NCBI RefSeq assembly: GCF_037975245.1
Contig: NC_092564.1
Location: 5,572,484-5,636,483, forward strand
Direction of reading: 5' to 3'
Source: Apostichopus japonicus
Lineage: Eukaryota > Echinodermata > Holothuroidea > Aspidochirotida > Stichopodidae
DNA length: 64,000 bases
A program made the translations under genes and the position numbers. Of this stretch, positions 39,726 to 52,226 are shown piece after piece; the first letter of the stretch is position 1, and every line of letters starts with the position of its first letter. The notes under the pieces are model-generated. The model made no database searches. It was given only the letters and a program-made list of their open reading frames with translations, and was not told where the DNA came from.

Positions 39726-42039
39726 TTCCGATGAAATGGATCGTCTGGGCAGTTTGTACCACAAATTGCAGCAGTTTTAATGTTTTCAACAAAATGCGTT
39801 TTTTAATTACACATTTTGCTTAATTCTTCAACAACAGGACACTTCTTAATTTAGAAATGGAAACTTTGTGACTACAAAAGTGGACAAAACTGCGTTTAAT
39901 TACCAAAAATCCAAGTTAAAAAACAACTGCCTTTAGATTCACTCAATGATTTTTTGGGGGTTGGCTGTTTTTCATCAAAAAAGGTTTCCAGACGGTACTG
40001 ACAGGTTTCCAGACAGACATTGAATGTAGTTTATAATTAGTACCAAAGATATACGTCAGAGGTCTAATTTCGCAAACATTGGTATAGACCGTTGGAATGT
40101 GTCATGATCTAAGATTTGAAGCGACTTTTACATTAACCTGCACATACCTTTACAAACCAAGTAATCTTAAAACTGATAGAGAACAAAAAGCATAGATTCG
40201 AATTTATCATCACTCGACAAGAAGTTTAGAATAAGATATTGACTTCTCAATTTCCTTCAAGGTGAAGTAAGAAAACGTGCATGATAACATTTTCCGATAA
40301 CAACCTCTGTTTTCTCTTTCAAAAAAGGTAGCATAAACCCAACTATAGACTAGAACAATATATAAGCTCTTAATAATTACCCCCCACACCTACCCCAACC
40401 CCCCCCCCCCCCGCTCTCGTGGCAAAGAAAAAACACATCTTTACTTTTCTTTCTTCATCATTACTCAGACCAAGAGGTGAATTTTTAATTTTTCTTATAT
40501 TTTATTATTTTTAATATTTCCTTCAGGAAAATGACAATAATGAGAATAACGAGTAGAAATACAAACACTAATGATTTCTTTAATGTTGGTTTTAGATTAG
40601 CTTAAGTCGTATTCGTGCATATATTCATATAGATGAATGTTATAAATAATATAAACTGCTTACAGCTGACATGTATAGGGCACATTTGCTCATCCTTACG
40701 TACATTTTATACCACAGTGGACAATGAATTATTCATAGATTTAATGTATCTTTTTTGGTTTTATGAATAGTATTAATGATATCTGGAACTGAGTTATAGC
40801 AAACACAAATATAAATTTAGACGGTTCTGAAATGAAACATTGCCGTAAGTTAAAAAGTGAGTTACCGTAATATTTTGGGCTTTCCATGGATTTTTTGGCG
40901 TTGCATTTGCTACGATCGGAGTTAGCACTATGCGTTAGGCTAGCATGCGCAGTAACAGGAAAGATGATTCCTTTACATGAGAACATAATATGCTACCTTG
41001 GACCAAAAAAAAAATCACATCAGAAAATCAGGACTTTGAGGACTATAAAACTCAAAGGTGTGAAATGAGACATTCCTTTCAATATATTTGGGGGCACAGC
41101 TTTACAAGTGAATTTCAAGAATCTGTAGGTTGATTATTCGATACCATCAGACAATATTGCGTGACAGGCCTCGTCAAGGTCACTAGAGCATAGCAACAAA
41201 AAATTTAAAACACAACCTCTCTTTTTTTTTATTGAAAAAGAGAATATATGTTATATATATCATATATATTTATTAAAACAAAAAGAGCGTTATATACCAC
41301 GAGAGAGAGGTAGAGCGAGCGAGAAAAAAGAAAATCTTTTAAGCGGTTTTCATAACGTAAAAATTGTACATAAAGATAAAGCTATATATCTGTTAATAGG
41401 GAAGTTAGATTTTCTGTTAATTTGGACATTGTGTTTTAAAGCTTTGTTAAGAAAAACCACAAAGGTTTCAATAGATATAACCACAATCAAGGAAGAATAA
41501 TAGTTATATTATTGGCATTGTTGATGAATTAATAACCCGCTTATATACTATCTCAAGTATGGGACAATGCATCATTATGACAATCTTTGATCATCTGTTC
41601 AAACTAAAATTATATCTTTTTCGGGGGTTAAATTGTTGTAACACAATACGCTTGTTGTAGCTCACTTGATATTGTCGCCGATAACGAAGTTCATTGATAC
41701 AATTGGCAACCTGAAGGTGATCAGGAGTGGTGTTGTATATACCATTATCGTCACCATCACCCACACCACCCCCCCCCCCCCCGCTCTGTATAGCGGCATT
41801 AGACAGGCCTTCTTAGTTACCTGAACATCGTGGATTTTGTACAATGGTATTATTTCATGGAATATGGTATTCCGAACTGCATATACATATTAAGGTCCAA
41901 TGTCTTCAATACGGAAGCTTCAAAGTGCCATCAACATAACAAAACTTTGCCCCAATAAATAAGCCAACATTTTTTTTCAGTAAATTGTTTAGATATCAAG
42001 AAAATATCTTATCAAAAATCAGAAAAATTTTGGATTGCT
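39726..42039. other. Intergenic DNA, no gene recognised
   Basis: AT-rich with poly-C runs at about 40398-40412 and 41768-41782. No recognisable gene. Confidence 0.4.
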
Positions 42040-42235
42040 CAGTTGCTTTAACTGAGCAATTGAACATTTTTTTGCAAAATGTTTAATTGACAACTTATCA
42101 TATCTCGTCAATTCAAAATTTTTCTGCAAAGTATGAAATTGTTCACTTCGTTCTAATTGAGCAATTAAACAATTTTCTGCCAATTTTATAATTGACAACT
42201 TAACGTATGTCGTCAACTCAGCATTTTCTGAAGAA
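42040..42235. repeat. Diverged two-copy duplication, ~105 bp unit
   Basis: TGAGCAATT(G/A)AACA starts near 42053 and 42158; each copy is followed by a TAATTGACAACTTA block and a CGTCAA(T/C)TCA block. It directly adjoins the 23 bp array. Confidence 0.75.
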
Positions 42236-42244
42236 ACTGTTGTA

Positions 42245-43205
42245 TTCATGCTGTTGTACTCACGGTACTCGTGCTGTTGTACTCACGGTACTCATGCTGT
42301 TGTACTCACGGTAATCATGCTGTTACTCACGGTACTCATGCTGTTGTACTCACGGTACCCATGCTGTTGTACTCATGGTACTCCTGCTGTTGTACTCACG
42401 GTACTCATGCTGTTGTACTTTCGGTACTCATGCTGTTGTATTCACGGTACTCATGCTGTTGTACTCACGGTACTCATGCTGTTGTACTAACGACACTCAT
42501 GCTGTTGTACTCAGGGTACTCATGTGGTTGTACTCACGGTACTCATGCTGTTGTAACCACGGTACTCATGCTGTTGTACTCACGGTACCCATGCTGTTGT
42601 ACTCACGGTACTCGTGCTGTTGTACTCACGGTACTCGTGCTGTTGTACTCACGGTACTCATGCTGTTGTACTCACGGTACTCATGCTGTTGTACTCACGG
42701 TACCCATGCTGTTGTACTCATGGTACTCATGCTGTTGTACTCACGGTACTCATGCTGTTGTACTTTCGGTACTCATGCTGTTGTATTCACGGTACTCATG
42801 CTGTTGTACTCACGGTACTCATGCTGTTGTACTAACGACACTCATGCTGTTGTACTCAGGGTACTCATGTGGTTGTACTCACGGTACTCATGCTGTTGTA
42901 ACCACGGTACTCATGCTGTTGTACTCACGGTACTCATGCTGTTGTACTCACGGTACCCATGCTGTTGTACTCATGGTACTCATGCTGTTGTACTCAGTGT
43001 ACTCATGCTGTTGTACTCACGGTACCCATGCTGTTGTACTCATGATATACTCATGCTGTTGTACTCATGGTACCCATGCTGTTGTACTCACGGTACCCAT
43101 GATGTTGTACTCACGGTACTCATGTTGTTGTACTCACGGTACTCATGCTGTTGTACTCACGGTACTCATGCTGTTGTACTCAAGGTACTCATGCTGTTGT
43201 ACTCG
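42245..43205. repeat. 23 bp tandem array with 345 bp higher-order repeat
   Basis: About forty copies of CATGCTGTTGTACTCACGGT plus ACT. Since 23 is not a multiple of 3, all three forward frames can stay open and encode repeating LLLYSRYSCCCTHGT-like peptides, which is an artefact. Variant units recur in the same order 345 bases (15 units) apart: CTTTCGG at 42418 and 42763, ACTAACG at 42486 and 42831, AACCAC at 42555 and 42900. Part of the array was therefore duplicated as a block. Confidence 0.96.
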
Positions 43206-44449
43206 TCATACAAATTTGATATCCTTACAGCTTCGCGATGATAAGAGCGATTTATTTTTATCGTAATAACGATTATAACGATTTGATCAAAGCCTTTAGT
43301 TTGATTTCATAGCTATATGAGATACCGTCGAAGATTTGTTATGTAAGGCACCTGGAAAAGTGAGATATATTTATACATATTTGAAAAGGAAGATAATTGA
43401 AGGAGATCTGACTAAGCAAACGGAAAATTTCTCCAACACCTCTCATGCGTTAAATTTTACGATAAGCAGGATTAAACGATTCTTATGAAAGCTTAAGGTA
43501 ACAATGTTGATATGTCCTGGTTAGTTTCAACGATTTGAGCCATTTTTGGTTAAGACTATATAGAGATTTGTATGGTGTCCGAACGTAACGTGGACACAAA
43601 ACGGCTTTAACATTGTGTAGATTAACCTTTAGTGTGTATATCAGTATAGAGCTACATATGCATAACACTGCAGTAAGTGAAATTACGCTAGCCATGTTTC
43701 CAAATTCTGTTTTTTCTAAACATCATACAGTTGATACGGTTCAATTATGGAATATCGATACAACATCGAGATATTCAATTCCTCGTCAAAAATCAATATT
43801 CAATATTATCAATTAATCTGAGTTTACTGTTGCTTCTTTTAGATCGGGTTCGCGGGGAGGGTGTATGTTTGTGGGGAGGGGGTGAGTGTGGGGGGGTGCA
43901 CATTACTGTATGGATGACTGTCATGTAAATAGACCAAATGGAACATTCATCGAAGAAAGCACTTGGTTCAAACCAGGACAATTTCAGGGGGGAAATATTT
44001 GTCTGTATCTCAGTACATGCAATAAATCTTTAATTACCACCAAAGACAACGATTGAAACCATGAAATTTGAAGGGACAAATAATTTAAACTTACTAAACC
44101 GGCAATAACTACCACGCCCCCAAAATAGTTGAAACCAAAAATATGTTGTAATTATTCGATTGACCGATCGTAGTGAACACACACAGACACCCAAAAATGT
44201 AAAATACCGCAGTTTTAAGAATATTCCGTTATACGTACAGAGCCGCCAGTCATGACGTTTTTTTGGTTTTTCGCAATATTTGCCATTTGATGGGCGTTCC
44301 TTTTGGTTTGGGCAGAGATAAGTTCACGGTGTCATCAACCTTTGATAATTTTTTTAACACCCCCTCCTATTGATTAAGTCAACGCGAATTTTTGGTTCGA
44401 TGATAATCGTAACCTTTGTATAGTCAAGCAGGCGGATGAGTGTGTGTGT
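43206..44449. other. Intergenic DNA, no gene recognised
   Basis: G-rich tract near 43850-43896, otherwise AT-rich. No supportable gene. Confidence 0.4.
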
Positions 44450-45065
44450 GACACATTGTTGTAAACACGATATCTCAAGAAGGGAAGTTTGGACCAATCT
44501 CATATTTCGTGTGTAGAAGTACCCACATTGAGTAAAAGAAGCTAATAAACAAGCTTCAACAAGTTGTAACCATTTTATTCCGAGTTTCGTGATAATAAAA
44601 TTCATAACTTAATGACACAAGACCCCTTTCTTTCGAGTTGATCTGCAGAAAATAATCCACAATATACGATTATCTCTCATTTTGGTAAAACATTTTCGAA
44701 CTGCCGAGTTGCTTAGGCTTCAATGTGCCATGCACTTACAACGGTAGGGTAAAACTGGGTTCGTTAACACAAAAACGTCATCAGTCATAATTCGCAAAAT
44801 ATACAACAATTAATGGAGTTTTGATACAAGTTTGCTGTTATTGCTGCTAGGTTTTTGGCAAAGATTTTCAGTCAACACCAGTTGCGAATGAAAGATAGAT
44901 GCTCTTTCAACCGTAGATGATTGTTTATCGTGCCATAGTGTAATTGTACATCAAAATATTGGTTCGGGCATTTATATTGTAACAGCTATTTCTGGTTAAC
45001 AAGCAGAAGTCTAGTGCAATGAAGTCATCGAAACCTCAATGCATTTTTGCATTCTGGTTTAATAT
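44450..45065 (+). repeat. Third copy of the dispersed family with the GAAGTCATCGAAACCTC end
   Basis: GTAAACACGATATCTCAAGA near 44462 and GTGTAGAAGTACCCACATTG near 44512 match blocks of the copies at 3 kb and 10 kb. AAGCAGAAGTCTA and GAAGTCATCGAAACCTCAAT with GCATTCTGGTTTA near 45003-45062 match their 3' end. The AGGTCA units themselves are missing or eroded here. Confidence 0.6.
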
Positions 45066-45173
45066 TATTATTATTATTATTGCGAGGCGACAACTATGGT
45101 TTGAATATGAGGGCATGACAAGATCACCTTCTAAGTTTTTTTTCCGTGAAATTGTGACATTTTCACGATCGGG

Positions 45174-45715
45174 TGTAAAATTTGAGGGTAAGTAATTTTA
45201 CTTGGTCTCACCGACAAACTTTATTCTAGTCACTTTATGATCGTCACCTTTTTTTATCTCTCTCTCCTCACGTCTTGTAACAGAAACTTTTGCCCTAAAT
45301 CCTTGGAATTCAGGTGATACATTTAACAGAACATATGAAATATTCTATGCATACCTTAATATTAACTTATCAAAAAAGAAACCAACAGGGGGGGGGCCCT
45401 CCAATCTACACTTCACCAAGAGCCGTAAAATCTGAGGGTAAGTAATTTTACTTGGTCTCACCGACGAACTTTATTCTCATCACTTTATCATCGTCACGTT
45501 TGTTATCTCTCTCTCTCTCCTCACGTCTTGTAACAGAAACTTTCACCGCTCTAAACCCTTGGAATTCAGGTCATTTATTTAACAGAACTTATGAAATATT
45601 CTATACATACTCAAACTGTCCCTTATCAACAAAGAAACCAGCAGAGGGACCTCCAAACTACACTTCCCCTAGCACCCCACCCCCCCCCCACACCCTCACC
45701 CACCCCCACTCGAAA
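45174..45715. repeat. Two-copy tandem duplication, ~251 bp unit
   Basis: GAGGGTAAGTAATTTTACTT, CACCGAC(A/G)AACTTTATTCT, CTCACGTCTTGTAACAGAAA and CTTGGAATTCAGG occur in the same order in both copies, from about 45174 and about 45425. The copies differ in CT-run length and in C/G-rich ends. Confidence 0.9.
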
Positions 45716-48700
45716 AGATAGAAAAGCAAAATATGGAACAGCTTACATTGTTTGAAAAGATAAATGGGAAGCAATAAGGCAAATACTCAATCAGGAGAAG
45801 AAAGGTTACTTAAACCAGGACGCATCAACGACCGAAACTTGTTCTTGATTGTTGGTGCGCAAATATTTTAAAACTCACCGTCGACCCGAACACAATTGTG
45901 ACTGGTTTACAGGGGATGGAACGAAATGGTATGGATATTAAAACATGAAAAATATCAGATTCTCAGAATATGACGATTTTTGCACTAAAGGCCTTTTTTT
46001 TTACTAGATGTTCAAGATTTCTCTTTACCGTCCTTGTCTGTATTTACAGAAGGTCACGTGTTGATTGACATATATCAATATACACTGTAGGTGAAGTTAA
46101 CGGTCGATCCATTTCTTTGAAGGTGTCGTCGCATTCACCGTATGTGTCAGCTAAGTCGTTTGGGGTTTGCAAACAGTTCTCGTAAACGCCCAGCCAACAC
46201 AATGGCGCCCTGGCGCGTTATCTGACAGCTGGTCATGAAGTAAGTTTATACTTGTCCTCGTGGGTTCGGCAAGACGAATATTTACAAATCGCACGAACAC
46301 GGTATATTGTCAGTCATGCGCGAGATAGCTTAAAATCTTGCCTTTTTCAATTGTGTACTCAACTGTGACAACGGAGTATATACCTTATCTTACCTTATGT
46401 ACTTTTGAAACCCACACGAGTAATACTGTTTTGAAATAACTCTCTTTAGGTTCACATGCACTCCAATGTAAACGAAGTCCAGTTCTCGCAACAAAAAAAG
46501 TCGAAATGCGTGCCATTATAAGTGTATGCAACTATAGGCCTACATGATATAACCCTTTTTACGCAAAGGTGATAGACAGGCCACTTATTGGATCCACGCT
46601 ACCACACCCAAACCCCATTTGTCATACATACGTTGTCAACGTCTGCATAGGTATTATCACTTATTCTAGTTACATGGTACCTCCGTCCCAGCCCCCCCCC
46701 CCCACACCTCTCCTTGAAGGTGAACTATTTGTAAACTATTGATGTTGATTTTTCAACTCGATTGCTCTGAACTTATGCCTCCTCTTTCCTCTCAACTTAC
46801 AGTCCTGGAGTCGCATTGCTTGGGGGATTTCGACCCAGCGTATACATAGTAGGGATTATCTGACAAATATTACAGGTACCGCACCACAATTAGAGTAGTG
46901 TTCATCCGCTCGAAAGGTTAACCATTGTCAGAGAAAAGAGGTAAAAGTACCTAAGGTAATGCTTGTTTAAGCATGTTATCAGTTATGGTCATCGTTTGTA
47001 TTGCCTTTATATAAAAGAGCATAATTTAAAGTACAGATGGTGTGAAAAGAGGGAGGATCGAAGGTGATATAAACCGTTTTAGAAATCTTTGGTTAAATCT
47101 TGATAATACTCCGAGCGAGCAGATGGAAGGGTGGGGGTTCAGTATGCTAAACTTGCTCATCTTCTAACTCAAAATCTAAACGGTCATGATATAGAAGTTT
47201 GCAAGTGTCATGATAGGCCAAGATCTCAGCTATCATTATAGTGGGTAGGATATACCAGTTGAAAACTTCTATCTATGCTTTGGCAGGTCTTGAATGTGAC
47301 GAGTTTAGTGTGTAAGTCAATGGAACAATTAATTGTGGTGCGAGACCTACATTGCATTGTTGGAAAGCAACATCTAGGGTTGGACCCCGTAAGGCTTTGA
47401 TCCCACGGTATGCTATATTATCTCAGCTCTATATAGCTCCTTCGCATATAACAAGGAAGTTCTTATATTTGAAATACGGTAGTGTTATAGCTGATATGTT
47501 TTTTTTTTCTGTTTTTTTTTATGTAATTAACACTGATTACAACGTAAAGGAATTTTTACTTTTATTGCTGAGTAATAATTTACAAAAACAAACATTAGGA
47601 TGTATTATTCAATTGCAATACCCTGTATACATTTATTTTTATCGAAACAAATATGGCAATGCGATTTACCATCAAACGAAATTCACTATATACAGATGTG
47701 ACTTTACCGGCAGAATTAACTTGTTCCTTATAGCCTTAGCGAATATTAGGCTGACTTTGAGAACTGTGTTTTACAACAAAACTCCTTATTCAGACGGGCT
47801 TTCTGATCAATAGAGTGTGATTGATTGATTGAAGTTACAGAACTGTACTTTTTTAAGGGTCATATGGTTGTATTGTCACGTGGCCAAACCTCAACAGCGT
47901 TCAACTCTTAATGGGTTATTGTGATAAGACACTACACAGGTATCATCGAGTCCGTCTAATAACGTTTTTTTGTCTTCAAACAATAACGCCTATCAATTCT
48001 TTTGTAGTGTAGTCGCCGGGGCATGTTAGAAGCCAGCTATACCTGAACTATTCAGCTGCTAAGTGAAGAGACACGATCGTTGTTTTACGCTATAACGTAT
48101 ACATAATAAAACCAGGCAGCTGAAAAGCGCACCTTTCATGCTTTAACCTATAGACGTGTGATAACATCTTTAACACAGTACAGGTAGCTTAGTTTACGAA
48201 ACACTAACTTTACCCGTCCTTATATATACTTGATATCACACTTATCGAAGGCCAGACTGAACATTCCCCTCCCCACCCCCCTCCCCTTAGCAAAAAGAAA
48301 TTATGTATACCACGCCGTGATACCCACGCTGCCCCTATCCCATGTATGAATCTTCATCGCGGGTAAACTGTGTGCTTATGTCAGTTCTTAACAATTATTT
48401 ACGTATAGTTGATGAAATTGAAATGATATAAAGTGCCCCCCTCCCTTCCCCTCTGCAAGGCAAATGGATCGTGATAGTTGAACTCACTAAATGGAATTGA
48501 ATTGCCTTCTCTTCTGTTGTCTGTAAAGGAGGAGATTTTCGTTAGGCTATTGGAATGGGTACATCCTGTGACGTCTCGCACTCACCCGAGTATTAGTATA
48601 GAATGCCTTTAACCGCATCGGGTCTGGGACATAAATTGATATTGGCCCAGGGATCCAACCGGGCGGCGCTGTGGACTTCAACCAAAAGGGACATTCGCCA

Positions 48701-49308
48701 CCTAGGACGAATCTACCACCTTACGTGATCACGAGGAAATCGATTCCTTTGGCACATTAACCCAGCAGCGTATTATATAGGCGCATCGGCGCATCGGCGG
48801 ACCCAATCCACTGGCCTTAAAAAATATCGCGGTGTATACATAACATCGTCAGAACATCGGGTATAGGCTTTTAGCAAGGAACGGGCTTTTATTCCAAATT
48901 TAGAATGACATAGCAGTTTTCTGCATTATTCGTTACATATATCGTAACAATAAATGTATGGTGTCTTGCATTTGACCCCAGAGATCTTTTGTAAGAGGTG
49001 TCAAGATACGACTATATTGTACTCTATTTACTATCAATTGGTGTTTCAGTGTACATATAGAGTATTGCATGAATATCGTGACGAAAAGCAATTCAACTTA
49101 CACGGTTTGCTTATTTTCAATGTAAATAAAAAGAAATGCGCTTTTCATTGAGACTCGTAGTATTCCTGTTTGTTACTATTTTCGTATCTTGTGCTATATA
49201 CTTATAACGTGATTCCCGAAGCTGAAGGAAACCCACTTTCAACCCACTCTCTTACATATAACCGTTTACCCACTCTACTACATAAGTATAGGCAGTTCAA
49301 TAGTATTT
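45716..49308. other. Intergenic DNA, no gene recognised
   Basis: A 153-codon open frame at 47352-47813 lies in AT-rich DNA. Its product would be hydrophobic in places, but no family, splice context or start context supports it. A poly-C run lies near 46691-46702. Confidence 0.4.
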
Positions 49309-49415
49309 GATATTTGTGGTTTCGAACCTCTGGACATACAAGCAGTGTCCATCGCCTTGTTGGTTAGGGTGTCTTTGTATGTATGTATGTCCAGAAGGTC
49401 GAAACCACAAATATC
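49309..49415. repeat. Long hairpin: 32 bp arms, 43-base loop
   Basis: The left arm 49309-49340 and right arm 49384-49415 are reverse complements at 30 of 32 positions (GATATTTGTGGTTTCGA... against ...TCGAAACCACAAATATC). The loop contains TGTATG repeats. It could be a foldback transposon, or a small-RNA precursor if transcribed. Confidence 0.9.
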
Positions 49416-49565
49416 TTCATAGTAGGCTTTTTCCACCTGTATCGGACGATGCTAGTTCTCTTTTTGGTGACATATTTGCCTTGCTCTAGAGATCATTCAT
49501 GCTACTAACCAACTAGAAATCATTTGTGAATCCTAAGACCGGATCTCGAAAGAGATACTTTAAGC

Positions 49566-49961
49566 CAGGGTTGTCCAACCTACGGCCCGCGGGCCACAGT
49601 CCGGCCCGCCGCAGGGTTGCGTCCGGCCCGCCAGAGATGCTGTACGGTGCGAAATTTTAGTGAGCAGATTTATTGATAACAATTTGAAGCTATATAATCA
49701 ATCATTCGAAACTTCTGGGTAAAAAAAAATGCATACAGGTCAGTTTGTGTGACACTCTCAGCGGACGGGGGCGGCTAGACTTTATTCATCTGTTTTATCA
49801 GGAAGGAAAATAAATCAGTGCGCTACGCGCGCAATGTTCATATTTTGTTGCCTTGGGCTTCGGGCAAAAAATCGAAAAATCGAGCGTAGGGTTCATGCAG
49901 CCCCCTCCTTCATCATAATCATTCCATGTGGCCCTCCTCTGCAAAAGGTTGGACAACCCTG
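49566..49961. mobile_element. Non-autonomous hAT element (MITE), 396 bp
   Basis: Ends are perfect 16 bp inverted repeats, CAGGGTTGTCCAACCT and AGGTTGGACAACCCTG. They are flanked by CTTTAAGC and CTTTAAAC, an 8 bp target duplication with one difference, as hAT elements make. The left subterminal region is rich in GGCCCGC motifs. No transposase is encoded. Confidence 0.9.
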
Positions 49962-51873
49962 CTTTAAACAGACCGTTTTAAATGAAAATGGAAATATACG
50001 ACCAAGGCAAATCCTGTTTGATACCGAACCTATTACTTGTTCACAGTGGGTTAAACAAGACTTCGGTCGAACTGAAGAGATATAGAGGGGGAGAAAGCGG
50101 GGGGGGGGGAGGGGGTGTAGGGTGGGGATGCAGGGTGGAGATGGACACAACCCGTCTTGTATATTACTACAGTTCATTTTATATATTTAATTTCAGGCTG
50201 CCAACCTATGGTTCCTTTTTTCTCTGAATTATCTAGAATGATGAACTGACTACTGTGTTGATGCATGTCTGTTTTGTTTTTATTGTGAATTCATTTTGGG
50301 ACATTTATGACGCTGTTATTTTACTAAAACCAGCAAACCTTTTAGAATCAGTCATATGAACCGACTAATGCCTGGTTCACTATATATATATGACAAGAAA
50401 TTGTTTCCTCTATAAAAAGGTGATACATGCATGTAGTTTATATTGTTTTTTAATTAAAACAAATATGTAGAGAAAGAATTGTTTTTAAATTCTTGTTCTC
50501 TTACAGAACGTATTTGAATCTTTCTTATAAACTAAGTTATATTTTTTAATTTTAATTTTTTTTAAATTATTAACTTCTTATATTTACATTTGAACCCTAC
50601 TTTTGAACCCTACATTTTGAGCCCTAATATTCTTCATTTTCGTTTTTACTCTATACTAAAGGTACTAAGAAATCGTTTTTTATTAGTGGTTGGTGGCTGA
50701 TATGCAAATATCGACGTATTATTTTCTCCGAGTCAAATATAAGCTATGTGAAGGCCTAAGTCCACCTCCCCGCCCCGCCCCCTCCCCCCGCCCCCCCCCC
50801 ATTTTTTGATGAATTAAAACCAAACTTACAATTTGAGTTTAAATGTAGTTCATCATGATAATAATTCTTTTTCTTTTAATAAAGATCGAAACTTGTTTTG
50901 TTTTTTATCAACTAGGGTAAAAGAACAGATTGGTGTCATACCAGGTGAAACACCACGATAACATTTACAAGTGAACCCACTCATTCCATTTTCATATCTG
51001 TTTACTTTGCGTATATACGGTAAACCTATTGTCTGCGTAATAGCAATGTTGTTCCTGCGCTTTAGCTTACCGCTGTGCTCTTCATTATTCCTTAATGTAT
51101 TTGATCTTCTTTCTTTATACCGAGCTAATTTAGTAAATGAATTGACATTATAAACATAAACTATATATGTGCGTGCTACAATCGTTTTCTTTCTAGTAAC
51201 GGTGGGAAATCTTTTCGGTTTAACTGCCATTGTAAATTTCTAACCGGTCTTATTGTTGCTGTCTTTAGAAAAGATTTAACTTTGGTAAAATAAATTAATT
51301 ATTACCATGCACCCTCCGGCTATAATAGCTACACCTGACAAAGTACCGAACACGTTACCACGGTAACATCAGAAATCACATGTATATGTCGCCTAGGGGT
51401 ACTCTTAATGCCAACAAAGCATTTTAGAGTGATGGCTCTGCCATACGCCTTTTGAAGATGTGCATTGGCACTTTGAACTGTAGCGAAACATACAATAGGT
51501 GGTAAAGGCGCTTAGGCTACTCCCAATTGTACAATAGACTATAGCACCGAATATAGAAGTAATAAATACATTGATTATCAATGGGATATGCATAACGACC
51601 CTAGGGTCAACACACGACTGTCACATTGTAAAACTTGAAATGTAGGCTACCCTGGAGAGTAAACAGTAGCGTGGGAATAGCACGATAGGCTACCATCTGA
51701 GAATCATAAACGACCTTCATAGTAACATTCTAAGAAACCTTCGCTAGTTGTATACAAGTCATACACACAGTTTTAAGCCACTGGGAGGGAGGCAGTGATG
51801 GTAATGATGCTTAAAGGGACATATTATTTGCTGATAACACGGCGATGATACACATAAAACTTGACACATACAA
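49962..51873. other. Intergenic DNA, no gene recognised
   Basis: G-rich tract at 50084-50145 and a C-rich tract near 50766-50801. A 125-codon open frame on the - strand (50853-51230) encodes a basic product with no recognised domain. Confidence 0.4.
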
Positions 51874-51878
51874 TATAC

Positions 51879-52221
51879 AGGGGCGTCGGAAGCTATTTGG
51901 GATTGGTACGGCAGATCAATGTGTGGCCATCTATCATATTTATCGGGGGGACGTTTGGTAGGTCAAACTACGCTACGCGCCACCATGGTTGGCGCGTAGC
52001 GTAATGAAGAAAATTTGGAAAAAATGCCTCCCAGATTGCAGGAAAAGGCACTTCCAGAGCTTGAAAACAAGACCCCTGCCATGACAGAGTAGTCACATTT
52101 AGCCCGATTAAACTTCTGAAACACATTTTTGAAGTATGTTTCATTTTGGTTCTTTATTTGTTGCCATTTTTTTCTTAGTCCTACCTTTTTTTGCGCCGTG
52201 AATATTGGTCCGACGCCCCTG
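51879..52221. mobile_element. Non-autonomous hAT-like element with 5 bp duplication, 343 bp
   Basis: Ends CAGGGGCGTCGGA and TCCGACGCCCCTG are exact inverted repeats flanked by ATATA (51874-51878 and 52222-52226). Inside, the reverse complement matches 13980-14080: a CTGGGAGGCATTTT block and a CGCGCCAACCATGGTGGCGC palindrome-like block. This ties it to the composite element at 13405-15332, which also has a 5 bp duplication. Confidence 0.85.
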
Positions 52222-52226
52222 ATATA

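Noticed and set aside
42271-43266. 331-codon and 288-codon open frames
   Set aside because: They arise from the 23 bp tandem array, which is open in several frames at once. There is no codon or domain evidence of a protein.
47352-47813. 153-codon open frame in AT-rich DNA
   Set aside because: No family resemblance, no promoter or splice context, and composition follows the surroundings.
50853-51230. 125-codon basic open frame on the - strand
   Set aside because: No recognisable domain; it could be an exon, but nothing in the sequence supports it.
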